Assembly (NCBI GenBank): GCA_947041225.1
Contig: CAMRDM010000006.1
Span: 1 to 43,865 of the forward strand
DNA: 43,865 nt
Direction: 5' to 3'
Source of the DNA: an uncultured Deferribacteraceae bacterium
GTDB lineage: Bacteria; Chrysiogenota; Deferribacteres; Deferribacterales; Mucispirillaceae
Part shown: positions 17,108-25,763 of the stretch, piece by piece
How the letters are laid out: every line of letters starts with the position of its first letter
Numbering within the stretch: the stretch's first letter is position 1
Translations under genes and position numbers: made by a program
Notes under the pieces: model-generated
What the model was told of the DNA's origin: nothing
Databases searched by the model: none
Seen by the model: only the letters and a program-made list of their open reading frames with translations

Positions 17108-17911
17108 TTATTCAGATTCACTGTATCCGAATTTAAACGATAGTTGCATAGCTGTTTTTATAAGTAGAGGAGCGATTTCGTTAACTATACGTTCATTACT
17201 CATTCTAACTTTAGGAGCAGAGACTCCGATACCAGCAGTTGCTTTGCCCATAAAATCCATTACAGGAACGGCAACGCAGACAACATCTTTTTCGAACTCT
17301 TCGTTATCAATAGCGTAACCACTGTCTCTTATGACATCTAATGCTTTTATAAGATCGGTGATTGAATTAACGGTATTTTCAGTAACGGATTGAAATCCAT
17401 CTCTAAACAGAATTTCTATCTCTTGATTATCTAACTTAGATAGCTGTGCTTTACCGATAGCTGTTGCATAAGCGTGTCCTATATGTCCAACACGAGGTTT
17501 AAGTCTAATAGGTTTAGATGTGTCTACCATGTTTAGATAAACAACTGTACCGTTATCAACTATACCAACGTAAGAGGACTCATCAAGAATATCAGTAATC
17601 TCTTTAAGATAAGGGTAGCTAATTTCAGCTATGCTTAATTTTTTGATATATGTTTGAGCTATTTGAAAAGTTTTAACACCTAATGTAAAACTACCATTAT
17701 TTTTATTGTACTCAACATAGTCAAACTGCTCAAGCGTAGCTAGTAGCTTAGATGTGTTACTTTTAGTTAGTGCTAATCTGTCGCTTATTTCAGAGAGTGT
17801 GAGTTCATGCTCAAACTCTCCCAGTAATTCTAAAATAGCGATAGTGTTACTTACAGCAAAAACTTTGTAATCTGTTTTAGCTCTTTTAATGCCATTTGAA
17901 TCTTTTATCAT
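17108..17911 (-). CDS. IclR family transcriptional regulator
   Basis: The 267-residue protein has the IclR layout. A winged helix-turn-helix covers about 18-78 (ELTLSEISDRLALTKSNTSKLL). A GAF-like effector domain covers about 90-260, with VVYLNMVDTSKPIRLKPRVG, GHAYATAIGKAQLS, and the closing ring FEKDVVCVAVPVMD followed by GIGVSAPKVRMS. Family members sense small acids or aromatic compounds and usually repress neighbouring catabolic genes. It is divergent from the DUF362 ferredoxin-like gene at 18088 across about 176 bases, so that gene is the most likely target. The effector cannot be read. AGAGAG lies rather far (about 13 bases) from the ATG, so the start is somewhat uncertain. Confidence 0.88.
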   Translation of the reverse strand: MIKDSNGIKRAKTDYKVFAVSNTIAILELLGEFEHELTLSEISDRLALTKSNTSKLLATLEQFDYVEYNKNNGSFTLGVKTFQIAQTYIKKLSIAEISYPYLKEITDILDESSYVGIVDNGTVVYLNMVDTSKPIRLKPRVGHIGHAYATAIGKAQLSKLDNQEIEILFRDGFQSVTENTVNSITDLIKALDVIRDSGYAIDNEEFEKDVVCVAVPVMDFMGKATAGIGVSAPKVRMSNERIVNEIAPLLIKTAMQLSFKFGYSESE

Positions 17912-18087
17912 ATTATTTTATTGCTCTCTTTTTAAAACGCTGTAATATTTTTATCATTAATACTATTCTTCTGTCAACAATAATTTAGATTGTATTCATA
18001 TTATAGTTGTTATTATCGAGAAGAAAACCTATAATACCATCGTAGTTATCTAAATATAGTTGAAATAAATTGTTATGAGGGTTAAAA

Positions 18088-19158
18088 ATGAGTTCAGTGG
18101 TATATTTTTCTTCTATGAAAAGCAAAAATCATAAATCTCCATTAAATAAGATCAAAAAATTAGCAAATAGAGCTGGAATAACAGATCTATATGAAAAAGA
18201 TGAGATAGTAGCTCTTAAAGTTCATTTTGGAGAGTTAGGTAACACAGCTTTTTTACGTCCGATATTTTTACGTCCTATTTTAGAGACGTTAAATAGAATT
18301 AAAGCGAAACCGTTTTTAACAGATACGAATACATTATATACAGGTATGCGTACAAACTCAGTAGATCATCTTCATAACGCTATGCTTAACGGATTTAATT
18401 ACTCTACATTACAAGTTCCAGTTATAATTGCAGATGGATTAAGGGGTGAGAATAGTATTAATCTACCTATTCCAAACGCTATGGTATGTACAGATGCGAA
18501 GATCGCAACAGATATTGCAAACGCAGATAAATTATTTGTAGTCTCACACTTTAAAGGACATGAGATGACAGGTTTCGGTGGAGCTTTAAAAAACCTTGCG
18601 ATGGGTTGTGCATCAAGAGAGGGTAAGATGGATATGCACTCAGATGTAAGACCGTCTGTTAATCCTCATAAATGTACAGCTTGTGGTAGATGTAAGATTG
18701 TTTGTAATTGGGGAGCTATTAAGATATCTAAGACAGCGACGATTGATGATAACTGTACAGGTTGTGCTAAATGTATAGCTACTTGTCCTGAGACGGCTAT
18801 TCAATCTGATTTTGATGTATCGTGTGATAAGCTTCAGCAGAGAATAGTTGAGTACGCAGCAGCCGTTCATAACCATTATAAAAAACCTCCTATTTACATA
18901 AATCTATTAACATCTATCGTTCCAGCGTGCGACTGTCATGATGGCAACGATGCTCCTATGATCCACGATATAGGATTTATGTCATCGACCGATCCAGTAG
19001 CGATAGATAAAGCATCGTATGATATTATAAATCAAACAGCGGGCAAAGATTTATTTCAAGAGGCGTGGCCTCATCTTGATCCAACAGATCAGTTCACACA
19101 CGCTGAAAGAATTAAGTTCGGAAGTTTAGAGTATAAATTAGTTGATATTGATAAGTAA
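18088..19158 (+). CDS. DUF362 protein with two 4Fe-4S clusters
   Basis: The 356-residue protein has a DUF362 domain split around a bacterial ferredoxin insert. Motifs include ALKVHFGELGNTAFLRP near 42-58, FVVSHFKGHEMTGFGGALKN near 150-169, and near the end SSTDPVAIDKASYDII. The insert carries CTACGRCKIVC (Cys 196, 199, 202, 206) and CTGCAKCIATCP (Cys 223, 226, 229, 233), two complete 4Fe-4S ligand sets. No signal peptide is seen, so it is likely cytoplasmic. The reaction of DUF362 proteins is not established; an electron-transfer or metallocluster-related role is plausible. GAGGG lies six bases before the ATG. It is divergent from an IclR-type regulator. Confidence 0.88.
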   Translation: MSSVVYFSSMKSKNHKSPLNKIKKLANRAGITDLYEKDEIVALKVHFGELGNTAFLRPIFLRPILETLNRIKAKPFLTDTNTLYTGMRTNSVDHLHNAMLNGFNYSTLQVPVIIADGLRGENSINLPIPNAMVCTDAKIATDIANADKLFVVSHFKGHEMTGFGGALKNLAMGCASREGKMDMHSDVRPSVNPHKCTACGRCKIVCNWGAIKISKTATIDDNCTGCAKCIATCPETAIQSDFDVSCDKLQQRIVEYAAAVHNHYKKPPIYINLLTSIVPACDCHDGNDAPMIHDIGFMSSTDPVAIDKASYDIINQTAGKDLFQEAWPHLDPTDQFTHAERIKFGSLEYKLVDIDK

Positions 19159-19270
19159 TAGTTATAGAATGGATCTGTAACAAAGTTTTGTGATTATAAA
19201 GTTATATTATCTAGCAGTAGTATCTACTAGAAAGTTTATATATTTTAAAGAGCTGAGTAAGACCAGTTCA

Positions 19271-19297
19271 AAGTATCTAAAAACTATTTAGGTACTT
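19271..19297 (+). terminator. Hairpin downstream of the DUF362 gene
   Basis: AAGTATCTAAA (19271-19281) pairs with TTTAGGTACTT (19287-19297) over 11 bases with one G-U pair and a five-base loop. The following ATTTG is a poor U-run. It may be an extra terminator or an mRNA-stabilising hairpin before the stronger one at 19325. Confidence 0.4.
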
Positions 19298-19324
19298 ATT
19301 TGTAGTGTACATGTTTTCCCAAAT

Positions 19325-19363
19325 AAATATCCCTCACGAGTTAGCTACTCATGAGGGATATTT
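19325..19363. terminator. Bidirectional terminator between convergent genes
   Basis: AAATATCCCTCA (19325-19336) is perfectly complementary to TGAGGGATATTT (19352-19363), and the interior can add GAGT/ACTC pairs. The stem is flanked by A/T-rich ends on both sides. Its position between the convergent DUF362 gene and the antiporter-like gene suits termination from both directions. Confidence 0.75.
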
Positions 19364-19415
19364 ATATTAAGATTAAATATTTATAATCTTATAGTCATAA
19401 AATAGAACGATTAAA

Positions 19416-20903
19416 CTAGTCGATAAATATAAACCCTACAATTAAGAATAGAGGTATAAGTATCGCTATCGACCATACCATATATCCAAAGAATGAAGGC
19501 ATTTTAACACCTTGATTTTCAGCTATTGATCTAACCATAAAGTTTGGAGCGTTACCGATATAAGTGTTAGCACCCATAAATACCGCACCCATGCTTATAG
19601 CAAGAAGTGTAGATGATTTCTCTGTCATAAGCATCTGAATATTTGCAGGATTTGCAACATCTCCTGCAGCTGTTGTAAAGAAAACTAAGTATGTAGGAGC
19701 GTTATCAAGGAAACTTGAAAGTATACCTGTTATCCAAAAATACATTAGATTAACTGGATTACCGTTCTCATCACTTATCATAGATACAACGCTTGCTAAA
19801 CCACCGCTCTCACCAGCTTGTAATATTTTAAGTGCTGGGATCATAGTTATAAATATACCGAAGAACAGTTTTCCAACTTCAAGAATAGGTTCCCAGTTAA
19901 ATCCGTTTAATTCTCTACTCTCTTTTCTAGTAAGTTTAAGAGATAGCGATGCAAGAATTAGTAATAGAACTAATCTTGTCAACTCATTTAAATACATAGG
20001 CACATGATAGATAGAGAAAGCGATCGGCGCATTATCAAAAATAGATGCATCAATCGGTGCAGACGGATCTGGTTTCCATACACCACTTATAACAACTGCA
20101 AAGATAACTCCAGCTATCAGAAGAAAGTTGATTGAACCTTCAAGTCCAAGTTTCTCATCGCCACTACTTTCTGCAACGGGTTTACCTTCTTTTTTGTATA
20201 AAATTGTATCCATGATAAAATATACTATAAACAATATTATAAGAGTAAACAGCATAGGTAGGAACATATGTTTTAATGTCCAGAAGAAATCTACACCTTT
20301 AAGGAAACCAAGAAACAGTGGAGGATCACCAACAGGTGTTAATGAACCACCGATATTTGCAACAGTGAATATAAAGAATACAACTGTATGCACTTTATAT
20401 TTACGATGAGCATTAGCTCTAAGTAACGGTCTAATAAGCAGCATAGCTGCTCCAGTTGTTCCCATCCAACTTGCAAGCACTGCTCCGATCACAAGGATTA
20501 GAGTATTTACAATAGGTGATCCAGATAGAGAACCTTTAAGTCTAATTCCACCAGATATAACAAATAGTGAGAATAATAGAATAAGGAACGGAACATAATC
20601 TATAAGTAGAATATGTATAACTTCGTACGCAGTTATAGAAATACCGTGTACAGCAGTAAACGGAACGATAAAGATAGCTGCCCATGCAACAGATATTTTT
20701 CCATAGTTATGGTGCCAGAATTTAGCAAAAAGTATAGGACCTAAAGCGATTGATAGAAGCATACCAACGAATGGGATAATCCATAAGCTAGAGAGATCTG
20801 CTCCACCAATATACCATGCATCACCTACTGCTGAGGCTGCAAACGACATTTTCGGAATGAATGCTAATAATGATACGAATATTAGAAATTGAATTTTACG
20901 CAA
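19416..20903 (-). CDS. Putative Na+/H+ antiporter (NhaD / CitMHS_2-like)
   Basis: The 495-residue protein has a signal-like first helix and about 11-12 membrane segments. Two matching inverted-repeat motifs of the ion-transporter superfamily stand out. ANIGGSLTPVGDPPLFLGFL lies in the first half, and SSFLDNAPTYLVFF with ANTYIGNAPNFMVRS in the second half. These are typical of NhaD-type antiporters and the related putative citrate transporters. The start is TTG at 20903. A perfect AGGAGG lies five bases upstream and no ATG occurs before residue 19, so TTG is convincing. Exchange of sodium for protons is the likelier role; an organic-acid substrate is the alternative. Confidence 0.8.
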   Translation of the reverse strand: MRKIQFLIFVSLLAFIPKMSFAASAVGDAWYIGGADLSSLWIIPFVGMLLSIALGPILFAKFWHHNYGKISVAWAAIFIVPFTAVHGISITAYEVIHILLIDYVPFLILLFSLFVISGGIRLKGSLSGSPIVNTLILVIGAVLASWMGTTGAAMLLIRPLLRANAHRKYKVHTVVFFIFTVANIGGSLTPVGDPPLFLGFLKGVDFFWTLKHMFLPMLFTLIILFIVYFIMDTILYKKEGKPVAESSGDEKLGLEGSINFLLIAGVIFAVVISGVWKPDPSAPIDASIFDNAPIAFSIYHVPMYLNELTRLVLLLILASLSLKLTRKESRELNGFNWEPILEVGKLFFGIFITMIPALKILQAGESGGLASVVSMISDENGNPVNLMYFWITGILSSFLDNAPTYLVFFTTAAGDVANPANIQMLMTEKSSTLLAISMGAVFMGANTYIGNAPNFMVRSIAENQGVKMPSFFGYMVWSIAILIPLFLIVGFIFID

Positions 20904-21178
20904 AATATCCTCCTGAGATAGTTTTTTGTTTGTTTTGTTTTTGTTATTACATATAAAAATCAGTTAAATAAAATAAATAAACGGTTTTTTATAATAGTTA
21001 TGTATCTTATTTAATTTATAACTTAGTTTCTTTATTTTAGGTTTAACTTGAAGATATCAATATTTACATATATATAGAACATAAGGTGCTATACATACAT
21101 ATGGAAATATTACTTTAAGAGATCATTTTCACCATATATTATAATCGACTAAAACAGAAATATATTAATAGCTAAGTA

Positions 21179-21961
21179 TCAAATTATCGAGTATCTTTCT
21201 TTCTGTTTAGCGACAGTTGTAACTACATTAAAGTTCTGAAAACAGCTCTCTGCGTATTTTTGTACAATTTCGTAGCTGTTACAATTTTCAGAAACGTGTA
21301 CAAGTACAGCTTCTTTCAATTTTTTCATACTCAACTTACAAATAAGGTTATGAGCATCTTCATTTGATAGATGTCCAAAACTTGATGCAATTCTTGTTTT
21401 CAAGAAATTAGGATACTCAGAATTTTTCAATAATTCAGGATCATAGTTTGATTCAAGTATAATCATTTCAGTTTCTTCTACGGCCTTGTATATATAGTCA
21501 GATATAATTCCGACATCGGTTAAATAGCTTATATCGACATCATCAAACTTAAATCTATATCCGAAAGGTTCGACGGCATCATGTTTAATTCTAAAAGGTT
21601 TAACTGAGAAGTCGTTAAATGTTACTTCAACATCTGCATCCATTGCATAGAAGAGATCTTCATCGAATCCATTTTTTATAAGTCTTTCAACAGTTTTTGT
21701 TGATGAGTATATTTTAGGAGAGTATCTGCTTAAAAACGGTTTCATTCCAGCGATATGATCGCTATGTTCGTGAGTTACGAATAGTATAATTTCATCGATA
21801 TCAAGCTGAGAAAATCCAGCCTCATCGATATTATCATCGATAAATTGTTGTATCTGATTAAGTGGCAGTCCCATATCAACAAATATAAGCTTCTTGCCTA
21901 ACCTAAAAACAGATGAGTTTCCAGAACTTCCTGATGAGATTATATCGTACTTTAAATTCAT
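21179..21961 (-). CDS. YycJ-like metallo-beta-lactamase-fold hydrolase
   Basis: The 260-residue protein opens with ISSGSSGNSSVFRL and carries the metal-binding HEHSDH (His64, His66, Asp68, His69). Other likely ligands are His127, Asp149 and His197. ILESNYDPELL and the late FGHLSNEDAHNL match the YycJ/WalJ subgroup of small cytoplasmic MBL-fold proteins. YycJ-type proteins are reported or proposed as exonucleases linked to DNA repair or cell-wall control, so a nuclease is plausible here. All metal ligands appear intact. The ribosome site is weak (AAAGATAAAA). It is 275 bases upstream of the antiporter-like gene and probably transcribed separately. Confidence 0.82.
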   Translation of the reverse strand: MNLKYDIISSGSSGNSSVFRLGKKLIFVDMGLPLNQIQQFIDDNIDEAGFSQLDIDEIILFVTHEHSDHIAGMKPFLSRYSPKIYSSTKTVERLIKNGFDEDLFYAMDADVEVTFNDFSVKPFRIKHDAVEPFGYRFKFDDVDISYLTDVGIISDYIYKAVEETEMIILESNYDPELLKNSEYPNFLKTRIASSFGHLSNEDAHNLICKLSMKKLKEAVLVHVSENCNSYEIVQKYAESCFQNFNVVTTVAKQKERYSII

Positions 21962-22246
21962 ATTATTTTATCTTTAACTTTTATCTATCTTTATATTTAA
22001 CAACTTTATAATTAGTAGAGCATTACTGCGATACATTTCAGTTGTTGAGATTAACGGATAGTATTGACATTATGAGTTAAATAGTCAAGTTATAATAATT
22101 ATACAGTTAAATAATAGAATTAGATTAGGTTAATAACTATAAAGTTTTTGCTAGGTTTTATACTTTTAATATTAATAAAGATAGTGATAATGATTGGTGT
22201 TGTGATCATAAATTTGGTTACGATAATAAAACAGCTCATTCTTTTC

Positions 22247-22389
22247 TTGACAGATGTGCTATTTTTTGAGAAAATCACAGTGAATAACTATTGAACGGTT
22301 ATTTTGTTACTGCTATAGAAGTATGTTATGTGCACGATATGCTTCTATGATACGGTAGTGTTTCGACGACTATCTACTGTATCGGTTTT
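22247..22389 (+). ncRNA. Candidate small structured RNA with own promoter and terminator
   Basis: TTGACA (22247-22252) and GAAAAT (22270-22275) are 17 bases apart. Three stem-loops follow: AATAAC/GTTATT (22283-22303) within CAGT/ACTG (22278-22312); ATAGAAGTAT with ATGCTTCTAT (22315-22348); and GATACGGTAG with CTACTGTATC (22349-22383), the last followed by GGTTTTT. No family is recognised; known riboswitch consensus sequences and tmRNA, SRP and RNase P signatures did not match by eye. It might be a small RNA or a leader element. Confidence 0.4.
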
Positions 22390-22405
22390 TATTTGCTATT
22401 CTTTA

Positions 22406-22552
22406 GACTATTTTTATGGAAAACTTACGGATAGTCGTTTTAGGGATAATTTTTGCATTTAGGTGCAACGCTAACCAGAAGGGTAGGCTTTTACACGAGT
22501 AGCGTTATAGATAATAAATATCGTAAGGTAAAGACTTAGCAGTTTTTTTTTT
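22406..22552 (+). ncRNA. Candidate leader RNA of flaG with alternative pairings
   Basis: Pairings seen are GACTAT/ATAGTC (22406-22436), TTGCA/TGCAA (22453-22468), AACGCTA with TAGCGTT (22467-22506), and an inner CTAACC-AGAA-GGGTAG hairpin. The same GCTAA (22470-22474) can instead pair with TTAGC (22536-22540), which sits directly before ten T residues (22543-22552). Mutually exclusive stems next to a U-run are the usual form of a transcription-attenuating leader. No ligand class is recognised. Confidence 0.35.
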
Positions 22553-22601
22553 GACAATTCGATCTTATTAATAGCAAAACATTTGCGTTGAGGGTGATTA
22601 A

Positions 22602-22955
22602 TTGAATACTGTAAACAAATATTGTGATAACTCTATGGTTAGTAGGGTTACACACAACGGACAGAATTTATCAAACGATGGTAAAAACCTTCTAGCTCGT
22701 AATGAGAGTGTGGTTGATGATAGCAAAAAAGTTAATATGACTGTCAAGACTCCTGTTCAGAAAGCAGTAGAAGAAGTTTATGATAGATATGACACATCTG
22801 GTTTTTATAATAAAATCAAGTACAACAAAGACTTGAATATATATATCAAGTATAAGGTAGATATATCAAGTAATCAGAAGGTATCACAATTTCCAACAGA
22901 GCAACAGATAAACCTTATGCAAGTTAAGAAAAACATTATGAACATCTACCTTTAG
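22602..22955 (+). CDS. flaG: FlaG family flagellar protein
   Basis: The 117-residue protein has a disordered N-terminal half and a C-terminal FlaG-like domain: VQKAVEEVYDRYDTSGFYN, a strand pair (NIYIKYKVDI) and SSNQKVSQFPTEQQINLM. The last parallels the family pattern of V-D-x-x-T-G-E-V-I-R-Q-I-P. FlaG affects filament length or assembly in several species. The start is TTG, with GAGGGTGA about seven bases upstream; the first ATG (residue 12) has no ribosome site and would leave less of the N-terminus. It stands alone, away from the flagellins, with a structured upstream region. Sequence conservation is modest. Confidence 0.7.
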   Translation: MNTVNKYCDNSMVSRVTHNGQNLSNDGKNLLARNESVVDDSKKVNMTVKTPVQKAVEEVYDRYDTSGFYNKIKYNKDLNIYIKYKVDISSNQKVSQFPTEQQINLMQVKKNIMNIYL

Positions 22956-23281
22956 AAGTTGGACTATTCAAGTGAGGCGTTAAAGTTGGATATTAGAAGT
23001 TAATCTGTTAAGTTAGACGTTAGAAACTAAGCATTAGAAGTTAATCTGCTAAATTAGACGTTAGAAATTACAGCCATATAACATAATTGTTACGTTTATG
23101 ATTATTACGGTGTTAAAATATTAATAATGTTCAGCTCAATTCAATTGATATAAATATATAACTAAACACTAATACACTTATCTTGAAATTATCTATATAA
23201 TTTATGAGTGATTATAATATAAATCTATACTACTCTAATTTTCCTTCTCTAAAACTTTCTTTCTATGTATCTATTTATCCA
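22956..23281. other. Gene-free convergent region with tandem repeat
   Basis: This region lies between flaG (plus) and the subtilisin-like gene (minus), which converge. It holds the 41-base tandem repeat at 22992-23070. I saw no strong terminator and no coding frame. Confidence 0.55.
22992..23070 (+). repeat. Two 38-bp tandem repeats, period 41
   Basis: Copies at 22992-23029 and 23033-23070 share ATTAGAAGTTAATCTG and TTAGACGTTAGAAA and differ at three positions. Related fragments (AGTTGGA, TTAGAAGTT) lie just upstream near 22952-22990, suggesting an older, decayed array. Confidence 0.8.
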
Positions 23282-25480
23282 TTAACCTTTTCTACTAAAA
23301 TATGCAAGTTTGATCGATCTTAAAATCAGCATAAGAATAAACATCACTATAAAATAATCGCCAGTTGAACCGATCATACAACCGAAATATGCAACAACAG
23401 GAGATTTTATTTCAGGCTCGCTAATAGCGTTATTTCCGTATGCGTCATCGAACTCGGTTTGTGCTTCTACAGCAGTTGCTCCTCTACCAGTGAGCGTTAC
23501 ACGATGAGTGGTTCTAGTATTATTTAAATGAGTTATATTAAACGCACTGTTGTAATCCATATAATTTGTAGGTGTAAATATAAAGGCTAAATTACAACTC
23601 TCACCTTGTTGAAGTATAGTTGATGAACTACAACTTGTATGAGTTTGATTAAGTGAAAATATTTCATTATCGTTAAATGTATGATTAAACATCAAACTTC
23701 CACCACCTGCGTTTCTAATATTCACTTTAACTATGTTAGAGATTGTAGAGGCTTCAGTTTTATTAAAATTAATATTATCTTTATGAACAATCATTTTTCC
23801 AGGAGATGTATCGTTGAATACCGTTTTATCAGCTACAGTATTGTATCTAACAATATTTACATTATTATCATTTTTATTAGGATTAGCTAATACAGTGTAT
23901 TCTGGTATAAGTCCACGTCCACCGTATGCAAACCCTCTATGGAACTGTACAAACGGAGTGTATATTGAGTTTTTAACACCTCTAATTCTATAGTATTGAT
24001 ATGTGTATCTAGTAGCATTAGGAATTTTATCGTAATATGTGTTAACTCCAGCAGGCAATCTATCAAGTAATCTAAAATCATCAGAGTGTTTAGATTTAGC
24101 CCATATCTCTGTTTGAGCAGTTTCATCTATATTCCAGCTTAATCTAACTGAAGCGTTTGTTTTATCAACTTTATCAACTTTAAAATTTGATGGAGAAGCG
24201 TAGAGTGCATTTGTGTTAAACGTTAATAATTTATTTAGATCAAGTACACCGTTCGCCATAGAGAACAGTTCTTGTTCGCTAGATACAGCAACAGTTGCAG
24301 AGTTCACAATAATCTGTTCAATTTGAGCAGGTGTAAGGTAAGGTTTTAGCGATAGAAGTAAAGCAACCGATCCAGCAACTATAGGTGTCGCCATTGAAGT
24401 TCCAGATTTAAAGTTATATGAATTAGACTCGCTAGATGAATTATGACTTTTAACTGTGCTTATGATACCACTTCCAGGTGCAAAAATATGTACAGATGTT
24501 TTGCCGTATGATGAGGCAGCCGAACCATCAACACTCCATACAGATCTTTTAGAACTACTATTAGATGCACCAACAGAGATCAATCCTCTAAGAGGATACG
24601 CAGTAGGGTATGATGGTTGCCAGTCGTTATTACTATTCTCATTTCCAGCGGCAGCAATAACAACAATCCCGTGATCGATAGCTTTTTTTACAGCATCGTA
24701 TTCAGCTTGAGACGCATGATTTATATCTCCACCTAGTGATGCGTTAATAACTCGAACGCCTCTATATATAGCGTAATCTATCGCTTGTATAATGTTAGAT
24801 ATATTACCTGTACCTGTACTATCTAACGCCTTAGCAGAGAGTAGTCGTACACTCCAAGCAACTCCAGTTGATCCGATACCGTTATCACCTTCAGCACCGA
24901 TAATCCCACCAACATGAGTTCCATGTCCATGATCGTCGTAACCCATGTTAATACCTGTTCTTTGATTGATTGTATCTGTTCCGTTATTGTAAATATTAAA
25001 CCTAAGATCTTCATGTCTAAAGTCCATTCCAGTATCCATAACAGCAACGGTAACATCAGGAGCAGTTGAGATTATATCCCATGCTTTTTCAGCATTAATA
25101 CCTCCATTTTGTTTAAACTGATAGTTTGTTATAGATTGATTAGTTCTATAGTAGTAATCGTTAGGTAGAGTTTCCATTGTTCGAACAACATAATCTGGGT
25201 GTATGTACTCTACATTATCGTTTGATCTCAATAGATCTATCACTTGATCGCTACTTTCAACATTGATAAGAAATGTATTATCTGTTAAATATATGGGTAT
25301 AGCTAGAGTACTAGTTGATACAAGTTTATTATTAATATCTAATATTGATGCCATCGCTGCGACGCCATTTTTATATTTTACTATTAGCTGTTCGCCACTA
25401 TTTTTAGCGTACGCATTTTTAATTACTAGCACATTTATAGTTAATATTATAATCACAATACTTACTGTTATTTTTTTCAT
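23282..25480 (-). CDS. Secreted subtilisin-like (S8) protease with C-terminal anchor
   Basis: The 732-residue protein has a signal peptide (1-25), an inhibitor-like propeptide to about 110 (LIVKYKNGV; VEYIHPDYVV), and a complete S8 domain. The catalytic Asp149 is in AVMDTGMD, His186 in DDHGHGTHVGG, the oxyanion Asn280 in AAAGNEN, and Ser362 in SGTSMATPIVAG. A fibronectin-like region (about 430-530) and a choice-of-anchor D-like beta domain (about 585-690, with CSSSTILQQGESCNLAF) follow. The C-terminus is GCMIGSTGDY, a hydrophobic helix and a basic tail ending SRKG, resembling a C-terminal sorting or anchor signal. It is probably exported and held at the surface. AAGGTG lies four bases before the ATG. 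Confidence 0.92.
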   Translation of the reverse strand: MKKITVSIVIIILTINVLVIKNAYAKNSGEQLIVKYKNGVAAMASILDINNKLVSTSTLAIPIYLTDNTFLINVESSDQVIDLLRSNDNVEYIHPDYVVRTMETLPNDYYYRTNQSITNYQFKQNGGINAEKAWDIISTAPDVTVAVMDTGMDFRHEDLRFNIYNNGTDTINQRTGINMGYDDHGHGTHVGGIIGAEGDNGIGSTGVAWSVRLLSAKALDSTGTGNISNIIQAIDYAIYRGVRVINASLGGDINHASQAEYDAVKKAIDHGIVVIAAAGNENSNNDWQPSYPTAYPLRGLISVGASNSSSKRSVWSVDGSAASSYGKTSVHIFAPGSGIISTVKSHNSSSESNSYNFKSGTSMATPIVAGSVALLLSLKPYLTPAQIEQIIVNSATVAVSSEQELFSMANGVLDLNKLLTFNTNALYASPSNFKVDKVDKTNASVRLSWNIDETAQTEIWAKSKHSDDFRLLDRLPAGVNTYYDKIPNATRYTYQYYRIRGVKNSIYTPFVQFHRGFAYGGRGLIPEYTVLANPNKNDNNVNIVRYNTVADKTVFNDTSPGKMIVHKDNINFNKTEASTISNIVKVNIRNAGGGSLMFNHTFNDNEIFSLNQTHTSCSSSTILQQGESCNLAFIFTPTNYMDYNSAFNITHLNNTRTTHRVTLTGRGATAVEAQTEFDDAYGNNAISEPEIKSPVVAYFGCMIGSTGDYFIVMFILMLILRSIKLAYFSRKG

Positions 25481-25586
25481 AAAACACCTTATTGTAACTA
25501 AACTAACCGTTAGATTAGCTCAGAGCATTGATATAATTAAAATGAAAACCTACTATTTTAATTATAAATTTAATTAAGATGATTTT

Positions 25587-25763
25587 ATGAAGTTGTTTAA
25601 GTATCGAAAGATTGTAGATATAATTAGATATGCAATATTCTTGTTGGGTAAGGCGATTATGTGCCTTACCTTGATAAAGTGTATTCTTAACTTTATAGAT
25701 AGTTTAAATCCACTATCACAGTTATATAATTTAATCGAAAATTATATAATTAAAGTCCACTAG
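25587..25763 (+). CDS. Possible small membrane peptide (58 aa)
   Basis: An ATG at 25587 opens a 58-residue frame ending at TAG 25763. The peptide is basic at the start (MKLFKYRK) with a hydrophobic centre (YAIFLLGKAIMCLTLIKCIL), compatible with one membrane helix. No good ribosome site precedes it. Leu codons are mostly TTG and CTT rather than the TTA favoured elsewhere, which argues against it. It may be a chance frame; there is no homologue I recognise. Confidence 0.25.
   Translation: MKLFKYRKIVDIIRYAIFLLGKAIMCLTLIKCILNFIDSLNPLSQLYNLIENYIIKVH
25647..25670. other. GC-richer hairpin in the protease-tgt intergenic region
   Basis: GGTAAGGC (25647-25654) is perfectly complementary to GCCTTACC (25663-25670) around an eight-base loop. 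It stands out in very AT-rich sequence. There is no U-run after it, so an operator or RNA element is as likely as a terminator. Confidence 0.5.

Larger units (their letters stand above)
21962..22601. other. Gene-free stretch with consecutive inverted repeats
   Basis: This 640-base region has no credible coding frame. The part to about 22246 is plain AT-rich sequence. From 22247 to 22560 it is less AT-rich and densely structured, with at least six inverted repeats and two U-run ends, described in the separate ncRNA entries. The flaG-like gene starts right after it. Confidence 0.6.

Noticed and set aside
17058..17318. 86-residue plus-strand frame
   Set aside because: It is antisense to the iclR gene and has no coding character of its own.
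22349..22389. tmRNA 5' end (TTTCGACG resemblance)
   Set aside because: The motif is the loop of a simple terminator-like hairpin; there is no tag frame or CCA-type 3' end.
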